From Lachnospiraceae bacterium (GTDB lineage: Bacteria; Bacillota_A; Clostridia; Lachnospirales; Lachnospiraceae), in NCBI GenBank assembly GCA_024690425.1, contig JAILCT010000130.1:1-5036 (forward strand): a stretch of DNA of 5,036 nucleotides, in the 5' to 3' direction. The notes under the pieces are model-generated. The model did not search any database. It was not told where the DNA came from and worked only from the letters and a program-made list of their open reading frames with translations. Shown one piece after another: positions 1 through 5,036 of this stretch. Positions within the stretch are counted from its first letter, which is position 1, and each line of letters starts with the position of its first letter. Position numbers and translations under genes: made by a program.

Positions 1-390
1 CTGTACTTCTGTGATACGGGACTGTGCGCGTATCTTTCCATGTGGACGAGTATGGAAACGCTGATGAACGGTGCGGCCAGCGGGCATTTTTATGAAAACT
101 ACGTTGTTTCTGAATTCTTGAGAATGTATGCCTACTCAAAGGATAAAACAAACATGACTTTTTACAGGGATACAAATCAAAAAGAGATTGATATCGTTTT
201 GGAGGAAAATGGGAAACTTCATCCGCTGGAAATAAAAAAGTGCAGTAATCCGGAGAAGAGAGCGATCAGTTCGTTTCATCTACTTGAAAAGAGTTCACTA
301 AATATTGGTGAAGGCGGGATAATATGTATGGCTGCAAACCCGTTTCCGCTGGATGAATACAATAATATTATTCCATGCAATATAATATAA
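1..390 (+). CDS. C-terminal part of a DUF4143-family AAA ATPase (partial)
   Basis: The reading frame is open from the first base and ends at TAA 388-390, so only the last 129 codons are present; the internal ATG at base 40 is not a start. The visible part begins with a YFCDTGL-type segment, followed by a helix with GHFYENYVVSEFL. It then has a nuclease-fold-like core with FYRD, EID, and LEIKK spaced as in the DUF4143 domain at the C-terminus of many bacterial and archaeal P-loop ATPases. In that family an N-terminal AAA ATPase domain precedes this part; it would lie left of the window. The D...E-x-K arrangement resembles the PD-(D/E)xK fold, but catalysis has not been shown for most members and the biological role is poorly known. 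The next gene starts 59 bases downstream on the same strand. No terminator is visible between them. Confidence 0.85.
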   Translation: MYFCDTGLCAYLSMWTSMETLMNGAASGHFYENYVVSEFLRMYAYSKDKTNMTFYRDTNQKEIDIVLEENGKLHPLEIKKCSNPEKRAISSFHLLEKSSLNIGEGGIICMAANPFPLDEYNNIIPCNII

Positions 391-437
391 AAGTTTTACC
401 CCAAGGAAACGACGTCGAAGTCTGTTGTTTACTTGAT

Positions 438-442
438 AGGAA
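438..442 (+). promoter_or_regulatory. Ribosome binding site for the serine hydrolase lipoprotein
   Basis: AGGAA lies 7 bases before the ATG at 450. This decides the start. The frame is open further upstream, to an ATG at 375 inside the ATPase gene, but that start would put about 25 polar residues in front of the signal peptide. The ATG at 450 gives a normal lipoprotein signal. Confidence 0.7.
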
Positions 443-449
443 ATATGGT

Positions 450-1694
450 ATGAATTCAGAATATTTTGGAAAGATGCGGGTTGTCTTATTTACATGCATG
501 GCTTTACTTGCCTTTTTTGTGAGCGGATGCGGCGAGCCTTCCGATCCCGAGAAAAGGACGGCAGAATCCTTAACAAAGCTCGCCGACGGCATCTATACCG
601 CAGATCTTATATATGATGATACCGACAATACATGGTCGTCACAGGAAGAGGAATATCAGCCTTTAGTCGGAGTTATGAAAAGGGAATGCACCAAATCTAC
701 TGAGATAAAAGGAACGTATATTCTCGCAACGGACGACAGGATAATATTCATCGGCGGTATCAATGCAGAGGATCTAAGCGGCCGGAAAGTCGATGCATTT
801 ACCACCTATGAGATCGGTTCCATAACCAAGATGTTTACGGCGACTGCCATATTTCAGCTCTGCGAACAGGGGAAACTGTCTTTGGACGATACTCTGGATA
901 AATTCTTCCCGGAATTTGAGTACGGAAAGGGAATAACCGTTTATCAGCTGCTTCATATGCAATCGGGACTCAGGAAGGATTTTGTTACGGAGGAGACATT
1001 TCTTTTGGAAAACGGCGAGAGGGATTATGAGGAATGGAAGAGGTACTTCTATGACGGGTTTACGGACGATGAACTCTTAAACATGGTCTTTGATGATGAG
1101 CTTTTGTTTGAACCCGGAACGCAGTATCTGTACAGTAATGTGGGCTACAGCCTGTTAGCAATGATAATGGAAAAGATCACGGGGCAGAGTTATGGTGTTT
1201 ATGTGCAGAAAAACATTTTTGATGTCTGCGGTATGGAACATACAAGCAGCATGAAAACCGGAGATGTTACCAGTGTTCCCGAGTATGTGCCGGGTGACGA
1301 TGCATCGGATGAAGATCCGTATCAATATGTTGACACACTCTATATGCAGCTTATAAAGCCTGAACGGGGAGTGGGAGACATCCATTCCTGCGCATATGAT
1401 CTGCTGCTTTTTGACAGAGCGCTCATCGGGGGAAAGCTTATAGGCGGTGATTCTCTTGCGGAAATGTTTCGTATGGATAATGGGTATGGATGCAGTACGG
1501 TCCGCAGGCACATCCGGTTGACGGGGTATACTGGCACGGCGGAGAAACCTGGGTCTACAAAGGATACAATGTATATTGCAAAACAAAGGAATACGGTAAT
1601 ATATATCTTATACAGCTTCACCCGACGACAGCCGGCGATGAATATTCGCTCGAATGCATACAGAATGTCGTCACATTCATGGAGTGATCAGTGA
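450..1694 (+). CDS. Beta-lactamase-fold serine hydrolase, lipoprotein (frameshifted near the 3' end)
   Basis: This is a predicted membrane-anchored serine hydrolase of the beta-lactamase/PBP-like (class C, beta-lactamase-related) family, acting outside the cytoplasmic membrane. From the ATG at 450, a lipoprotein signal peptide runs to about residue 26 with lipobox VSGC and acylated Cys27. The catalytic SxxK motif is S124-I-T-K127 inside an EIGSITKMFTA segment. The second motif is Y228-S-N230 within YLYSNVGYSLL. These are strong family signatures. The third motif, expected near the C-terminus as HxG or KTG, is missing from this frame: after about codon 347 the reading becomes unrelated Arg/Ser-rich sequence ending at TGA 1692-1694. 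The expected continuation is found in another frame (see 1481-1687). With one base restored near 1490 the protein would be about 412 residues, a normal length. Substrate is unknown; members include peptidases, esterases and cell-wall-active enzymes, so beta-lactam hydrolysis should not be assumed. Confidence 0.85.
   Translation: MNSEYFGKMRVVLFTCMALLAFFVSGCGEPSDPEKRTAESLTKLADGIYTADLIYDDTDNTWSSQEEEYQPLVGVMKRECTKSTEIKGTYILATDDRIIFIGGINAEDLSGRKVDAFTTYEIGSITKMFTATAIFQLCEQGKLSLDDTLDKFFPEFEYGKGITVYQLLHMQSGLRKDFVTEETFLLENGERDYEEWKRYFYDGFTDDELLNMVFDDELLFEPGTQYLYSNVGYSLLAMIMEKITGQSYGVYVQKNIFDVCGMEHTSSMKTGDVTSVPEYVPGDDASDEDPYQYVDTLYMQLIKPERGVGDIHSCAYDLLLFDRALIGGKLIGGDSLAEMFRMDNGYGCSTVRRHIRLTGYTGTAEKPGSTKDTMYIAKQRNTVIYILYSFTRRQPAMNIRSNAYRMSSHSWSDQ
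1481..1687 (+). pseudogene. Displaced C-terminal segment of the serine hydrolase
   Basis: This frame encodes MQYGPQAHPVDGVYWHGG followed by a WVYKGYN stretch and an IYLIQLHP strand, and it stops at TGA 1685-1687. It fits directly after NGYG, encoded up to base 1490 in the main frame, to give the usual GYG-x-x-YG approach to the third catalytic motif. The motif itself is HGG at 1535-1543, replacing KTG as in many family members. Losing one A (GGAATG becoming GGATG at 1488-1492) would explain the break exactly. The segment has no ribosome binding site of its own and would not be made separately. Whether the break is a real mutation or a sequencing or assembly error cannot be told from one sequence. 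Confidence 0.8.
1681..1684 (+). promoter_or_regulatory. Ribosome binding site for the S-component-like ORF
   Basis: GGAG is 6 bases upstream of the GTG at 1691. It lies inside the last codons of the serine hydrolase in its restored frame, whose TGA at 1685-1687 falls in the spacer. This arrangement suits translational coupling between the two genes and supports GTG 1691 as a real start. Confidence 0.55.
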
Positions 1695-1936
1695 CTGCGG
1701 GCAGACATAAGGCAGGGCATGTGTTTTATTGCATATTGTCCGCATTCTTCGGGTTGTTTTTCGGCCTGTTCTGTTCGATCCCGTATCTGTTCATAGGCGG
1801 CCTGAGTATGGCAGTGACATGGTGGATTGCCGGAATACCGTATGATATTACCCATTGCGTCAGTAACTTTGTTTTGTGTCTGTTGCTCTTCAAACCGCTT
1901 TGCTCTATCATGAGGAGAGTAACATCAGACTGGTGA
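1691..1936 (+). CDS. ECF transporter S component-like membrane protein, C-terminal part only
   Basis: This 81-residue protein is very hydrophobic, with likely membrane segments near residues 10-27, 29-47 and 56-70 and a basic end (MRRV). The stretch from IPYLFIGG through AGIPYDITHCVSNFVL to LFKPL closely resembles, from memory, the C-terminal end of ECF transporter S components, where a GIPxDxxH...NFVLxxxLF segment leads into the last helix. S components bind a vitamin or other small substrate and work with the EcfA/A'/T module. They normally have about 170-200 residues and six helices, so roughly the first half is absent here. The space upstream is filled by the serine hydrolase. Starts at GTG with a reasonable ribosome binding site. 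It is either a gene remnant left by a deletion or a real small membrane protein. No ECF ATPase or T-component genes are in the window, and the substrate cannot be named. Confidence 0.6.
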   Translation: MTAGRHKAGHVFYCILSAFFGLFFGLFCSIPYLFIGGLSMAVTWWIAGIPYDITHCVSNFVLCLLLFKPLCSIMRRVTSDW

Positions 1937-1965
1937 CGGTCTGATCATCTATGATTTATTCCCCG

Positions 1966-1987
1966 AAGGATTCAGATGCTGATCCTT
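1966..1987 (+). other. Intergenic hairpin between the S-component piece and the cyclase
   Basis: AAGGA and TCCTT flank a nested TCAG-ATG-CTGA, giving a 9-bp stem with one bulged T (1971) and a 3-base loop. There is no T run after it on either strand, so it is not a standard intrinsic terminator. It may be an mRNA processing or stabilising structure, or chance. A second small stem, CCTTA-TCGT-TAAGG, lies at 1991-2004. The rest of the gap 1937-2039 shows only the cyclase ribosome binding site. Confidence 0.4.
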
Positions 1988-2027
1988 TGACCTTATCGTT
2001 AAGGGATACAAAGAAGAAATAAGTTAT

Positions 2028-2032
2028 GAGGA
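2028..2032 (+). promoter_or_regulatory. Ribosome binding site for the diguanylate cyclase
   Basis: GAGGA lies 7 bases before ATG 2040 and supports that start. An ATG at 2026 overlaps the site but is in another frame. Confidence 0.65.
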
Positions 2033-2039
2033 AACCGGA

Positions 2040-3266
2040 ATGATATATGACGTAGAGTATGAGATATCGGCACAAATATTCGTTCTTTTTATATTTGTGT
2101 ATTCCTGTATCAATTATCCGATGAAAAGCAGGAAAAACATGCTTTTCAGGATTATGAGCATAATCCTGATCCTTACGCAGTCCTTCGACATATTGTCTGC
2201 TTATACAATATCTTATAATGATGTTTTCCCGAGGATCAGTAATATTCTGGTAAACACGGCATACTTTCTTTTTGGTACGCTGCTCTGTTATCTGCTCGGT
2301 GCCTATATTGATTATCATATCATTCCCGAAAACGGGAAAAAGCCCTTTTTAAAAACAAAGCTCGTAGTGCTGATCATAGAGGAGATCGCAATTATCGCAA
2401 ACATGTTTTTCGGTTTTTTCTTTTACATCACTGACGACAATATCTATACCCACGGTAACTTTTTTTATGTTATGCATTTTGTTTCGATCCTGTTCATTGT
2501 ATTAGCGGGAATATCCATGTTCCTGAACATAAAGATCCTGGGAAAAGAACGGATACTGTACGGGGGCATTATCATATCACTGTATGTTTTGCCGATCATA
2601 TTCCAGGTCTTGTTTTTCCAGAACACATTGATAATCATGTTCGGGGCTTCCCTGATCATGCTGGTCACTTTCTTTTCTCTGGAAACCCCGGACTATGTAA
2701 AGCTGCAGACGACTCTCGCGGAACTGGAAAAAACAAAATCAGAGCTGGAAAAGCTGAATATCAGGAATTATAAGCTTGCTCATATGGATCAGATGTCAGA
2801 ATTATTAAACCGTACCGCTTATGAGGAAACAATATCCGATTTAAGAACAAATATGAAAAAGGTCAGAGAAGAAAAGGAAATCATCATTTTTATGGCCGAT
2901 CTGAATTTCCTGAAATATCTGAATGACACTTTCGGACACACCACAGGTGACGAAGCCATTAAAAATGTTGCATTGATCATAAAGGAAACCTTTTCCGATA
3001 AAGAAAACTGCTATCGCATCGGCGGGGATGAATTCTGTATTATCAGTATGGGGAATGATCAGACCGAATTTGAGACTTTGTATCGGAGATTCACGGATAA
3101 AGTAGAAGAAAAAGGCAAAGAGACAGATTATCCTTTTTCCGTGGCCAGTGCCTACTACATTGTTCAGGATGAAAGCATTGATGAGGCAATGCAGATCGTG
3201 GATAATATGATGTACGAAAACAAGAAAGAGTTCAAAAAGCATTATCCCCATTTTGCCAGAGCATAG
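2040..3266 (+). CDS. Membrane diguanylate cyclase (7 TM helices plus GGDEF domain)
   Basis: Predicted enzyme making cyclic di-GMP from two GTP at the inner face of the cytoplasmic membrane; 408 residues. Seven hydrophobic helices are visible at roughly residues 10-25, 36-55, 67-90, 107-130, 141-164, 172-192 and 195-213, so this is a membrane sensor of unknown ligand. A short charged coiled-coil linker follows (about 218-245, with AELEKTKSELEKLN). The GGDEF domain runs from about 246 to 405. Catalytic features are complete: metal-binding D287 in MADLN, K292, N295, D304, and the signature G328-G-D-E-F332, matching PleD residues 327, 332, 335, 344 and 368-372. The product-inhibition site RxxD is replaced by S319-D-K-E322, so feedback inhibition at this site is probably absent. 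A late MMYENKK matches the usual MYxxK end of the domain. No EAL or HD-GYP domain is attached. Ends 6 bases before a strong terminator. Looks intact. Confidence 0.93.
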   Translation: MIYDVEYEISAQIFVLFIFVYSCINYPMKSRKNMLFRIMSIILILTQSFDILSAYTISYNDVFPRISNILVNTAYFLFGTLLCYLLGAYIDYHIIPENGKKPFLKTKLVVLIIEEIAIIANMFFGFFFYITDDNIYTHGNFFYVMHFVSILFIVLAGISMFLNIKILGKERILYGGIIISLYVLPIIFQVLFFQNTLIIMFGASLIMLVTFFSLETPDYVKLQTTLAELEKTKSELEKLNIRNYKLAHMDQMSELLNRTAYEETISDLRTNMKKVREEKEIIIFMADLNFLKYLNDTFGHTTGDEAIKNVALIIKETFSDKENCYRIGGDEFCIISMGNDQTEFETLYRRFTDKVEEKGKETDYPFSVASAYYIVQDESIDEAMQIVDNMMYENKKEFKKHYPHFARA

Positions 3267-3272
3267 GAAAAC

Positions 3273-3303
3273 CCCTGAAAGTTAAGAGCTTTCAGGGATT
3301 TTT
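3273..3303 (+). terminator. Bidirectional intrinsic terminator
   Basis: A perfect 9-bp stem (CCCTGAAAG at 3273-3281 with CTTTCAGGG at 3289-3297) with a 7-base loop is followed by ATTTTTCTTT on the plus strand. It sits 6 bases after the cyclase stop codon. On the minus strand the same stem is followed by a G and TTTT (3268-3271), so it can also end the convergent surface-protein gene, whose stop codon is about 36 bases away. Confidence 0.9.
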
Positions 3304-3333
3304 CTTTCGGTCACGTTTTCATCCCGATCACAG

Positions 3334-5036
3334 TCACGATACCTCGATTATTATGGTTCCGGTGAGTTTCTTCTTGCCTGTGAACCTGACCGTGCCCGTT
3401 TCGGGATCGGGATCCGTGATCTTGTAATCCTTCGTGGTAAGGGTATATTTCTTGCCGTCGATCTCGATCTTCACCTTCTTAAGGCCGGAAAGCTTTCCTT
3501 TCTTTATCTTGATCTTTCCGCTCTTTGTGAACTTCACCTTCACTGTGATCTTTGCGTTGTGCACGGATCGTTTGTTGATCGAATAATAGCACTTATTGGC
3601 CTTCAAGACCTTATTGGCCGCTTTGACCGCTTTTTTAAGCTTCTTGTATTCGGACTTTGAAAGGGCTTTCTTCGCGGCTTTCGTGATCTTGAGTTTCGGA
3701 TACAGATAATGCTTTCCGGGGGATGAGGTTTTCTTTCCGACATAAGTCACTTTGATAAGGTCTTCCGGCTTCACCGTACTTCCGGCCTTTATCGTAACGA
3801 TGGAAGTCACCTTGGAAGTATCCACCTTGAACCCCAGTTCCTCAGGCGTTATCTTTTTGCCGGTAAAGTCGATGGCGTTCGTGTAGGTAACGACGGGAGT
3901 CACATCAACCGCTACACCGTCTATGGTGATCGTGGCGGGTTTTTCCGGTACCACCCTGACGGTTTCGGGTTTTACGGGCCTGTAATCGCCGGTATAGAGT
4001 TCTTCGCCGGGCTTAAGGTGCGGGCCGGGCGAAGGCGAAGGTTTGGGATTGTCACTGTGCTCGGAAGGCTGGTTGACAGCTCCGGATACCGCACCTTTCT
4101 CCGCGACAAAATAGGTACTGAAGGATGTTACCCGCACCGAGAAGCTGTCCGCGGACGGGCTTAAGGTATTTACGATGGCGATGGTGCCGTCGTCGAGAAG
4201 ATGATAAAGCACCGGTCTTGTATAGCCCGAAAGATCAAGATCATCAACCATGAGCGATATGGGTTCCGTCGGCTCCACTTCGTGGATCCAGATATTATCA
4301 GGATCGGAAGGATCCGTGGGATCGCCTTCACTGAATGTCGTAAGGGAAATATCAAGCGCCGTATAAGGAGCATTTGCCGCCATCGATCCTTTGATGCGCG
4401 TGTCCGCGGCACCGTTTTTAGCCGTCTCCTTAACGCACGGGAATACACGGGCAAAGTCCGCCGTATCCTCATCTCCGCCGACCGTCCTGTATCCGCCTGC
4501 CGATGATACATTGGCCATTACCAGATTCCCTTCCACGGGTGCGAAGGAACCGTGTACTTCCGTATTGTTGATCTCCTGCGAGGTCATGGTGAAATACTGC
4601 CCGTCAAAGACAGCCTTGCCCGTCTCATATCCGAAATTCTTTGCCAGATTTGCGGTACGGGCATCTTCGACAACTTCCGTAAAACTGCCGTCCGTTATGA
4701 TTCTCCGCACAAAACGGTTTTCGGCTGCCAGGATCGGTCCGTAAAATATCGTGGGATCCTCATAAGGGGAATCAGGATTCTCCCAGATCAGAGGGCCGTG
4801 GAAAAAGGCGATGGGATCGTCCTTGTCTTCGCCGTCATACCCTGCCTCACGCATATCCGCGATCGTAAACACTTCTCTCGCCCCCGGAAGCGTGGCATCC
4901 TTTACCCGGTCGCAGGAGAGGATATCCCCGGTTACATAAAGTTTTCCGAGAAAACTGTCGTAATTACTGAGATAACCGACATTTCCTCTTATAGAGACTT
5001 CTGATTCACGCGTGTCGAACGGCTCATGCTTTATGA
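3334..5036 (-). CDS. C-terminal 566 codons of a large secreted/surface protein (partial)
   Basis: The minus-strand frame is open from the right edge to TGA at 3336-3334, so the start is off the window; a GTG at 4872 is internal, since the frame reads on upstream without a stop. I do not recognise a named family over the whole length. The visible part begins with Gly/Asp/Thr-rich, beta-like sequence (about residues 1-245) with an acidic run of DP pairs. At about residues 248-313 it has a beta-sandwich-like segment ending in SFSTYFVAEKG, the kind often seen just before the C-terminal linker of Firmicute surface proteins. A Pro-rich linker (KPSPSPGPHLKPG) follows near 326-343, then a beta-rich segment. 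The last ~115 residues are strongly basic. There is no LPxTG motif or C-terminal membrane anchor, so any wall attachment would be non-covalent. Role (adhesin, wall protein or enzyme) is unknown. GC content is visibly higher than in the cyclase. Confidence 0.75.
   Translation of the reverse strand, partial: IKHEPFDTRESEVSIRGNVGYLSNYDSFLGKLYVTGDILSCDRVKDATLPGAREVFTIADMREAGYDGEDKDDPIAFFHGPLIWENPDSPYEDPTIFYGPILAAENRFVRRIITDGSFTEVVEDARTANLAKNFGYETGKAVFDGQYFTMTSQEINNTEVHGSFAPVEGNLVMANVSSAGGYRTVGGDEDTADFARVFPCVKETAKNGAADTRIKGSMAANAPYTALDISLTTFSEGDPTDPSDPDNIWIHEVEPTEPISLMVDDLDLSGYTRPVLYHLLDDGTIAIVNTLSPSADSFSVRVTSFSTYFVAEKGAVSGAVNQPSEHSDNPKPSPSPGPHLKPGEELYTGDYRPVKPETVRVVPEKPATITIDGVAVDVTPVVTYTNAIDFTGKKITPEELGFKVDTSKVTSIVTIKAGSTVKPEDLIKVTYVGKKTSSPGKHYLYPKLKITKAAKKALSKSEYKKLKKAVKAANKVLKANKCYYSINKRSVHNAKITVKVKFTKSGKIKIKKGKLSGLKKVKIEIDGKKYTLTTKDYKITDPDPETGTVRFTGKKKLTGTIIIEVS
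3337..3681 (-). other. Lysine-rich C-terminal tail of the surface protein
   Basis: By my count 32 of the last 115 residues (about 28%) are Lys, against about 8 Asp/Glu. The first part is an amphipathic, Ala/Lys-rich helix (KKALSKSEYKKLKKAVKAAN). The rest alternates Lys with beta-branched residues (KITVKVKF, KIKIKKGK), suggesting basic beta strands, and ends GTIIIEVS. A basic tail suits binding to anionic wall polymers or other surface polyanions; this is inference from composition. Confidence 0.7.
4005..4055 (-). other. Proline-rich linker in the surface protein
   Basis: Encodes NPKPSPSPGPHLKPGEE, an unstructured Pro/Ser spacer separating the acidic beta-rich part from the basic C-terminal part. 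Such linkers are typical of exported multidomain proteins and support an extracellular location. Confidence 0.65.

Noticed and set aside
375..449. N-terminal extension of the serine hydrolase starting at ATG 375
   Set aside because: It overlaps the ATPase end, has no good ribosome binding site, and puts about 25 polar residues before the lipoprotein signal. ATG 450 has AGGAA at 7 bases.
1480..1495. Programmed -1 ribosomal frameshift in the hydrolase
   Set aside because: No slippery X-XXY-YYZ heptamer is present (the region reads GGGTATGGATG) and this family is not known to use frameshifting. A lost base is simpler.
1155..1621. Minus-strand open frames opposite the serine hydrolase
   Set aside because: They are antisense to the clear family motifs and resemble no known protein.
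1987..2012. Promoter for the cyclase: TTGACC with a downstream TACAAA or GATACA
   Set aside because: The spacing is only 12-14 bases and no good -10 box exists at 17 bases. The evidence is too weak to list.
4870..4872. GTG at 4872 (minus strand) as the start of the surface-protein gene
   Set aside because: The frame stays open upstream through the window edge with similar protein composition, and no signal peptide follows the GTG.
4201..5004. Plus-strand open frames opposite the surface-protein gene
   Set aside because: They are rich in Arg, His and Ile/Ser of the antisense type, overlap each other, lack ribosome binding sites, and lie opposite a better minus-strand frame.
1..5036. CRISPR array, tRNA/rRNA gene, insertion sequence or phage attachment site
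   Set aside because: No regularly spaced repeats, cloverleaf-like sequence, transposase motifs or terminal inverted repeats were seen on either strand.

Overview
The window most likely comes from a Clostridia/Lachnospiraceae-type Firmicute (Butyrivibrio-like relatives are my best guess). I infer this from the mix of genes: a DUF4143 ATPase, a lipobox serine hydrolase, an ECF-type S-component piece, a many-helix GGDEF protein, and a large secreted protein with a lysine-rich C-terminal tail. AGGA/GGAG ribosome binding sites and moderate GC agree with this. No taxonomic marker is present, so the assignment is an inference.

Layout: Bases 1-390 (+) are the C-terminal end of a DUF4143-type AAA ATPase that enters from the left edge. 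Bases 450-1694 (+) carry a lipoprotein serine hydrolase of the beta-lactamase/PBP-like fold. Its SxxK and YxN motifs are in one frame, but the third motif (HGG) and the true C-terminus lie in another frame after about base 1490, so it is frameshifted as read. Bases 1691-1936 (+) encode a short membrane protein that looks like only the C-terminal part of an ECF transporter S component. Bases 1937-2039 are non-coding and contain a hairpin. Bases 2040-3266 (+) are an apparently intact seven-helix membrane diguanylate cyclase that lacks the inhibitory RxxD site. A strong bidirectional terminator at 3273-3303 separates this convergent pair. Bases 3334-5036 (-) are the C-terminal 566 codons of a large, probably exported surface protein whose start lies beyond the right edge.

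The plus-strand genes are closely spaced but functionally mixed. The serine hydrolase and S-component piece have touching ends and could be translationally coupled. The cyclase would make c-di-GMP at the membrane, and the convergent surface protein is a conceivable but unproven output of such signalling. Two of the plus-strand genes look damaged (one frameshifted, one short), so part of this stretch may be decaying. I do not see a convincing new multi-gene system here. The best leads are the frameshift, the truncated S component joined to it, and the unusual lysine-rich tail of the surface protein.
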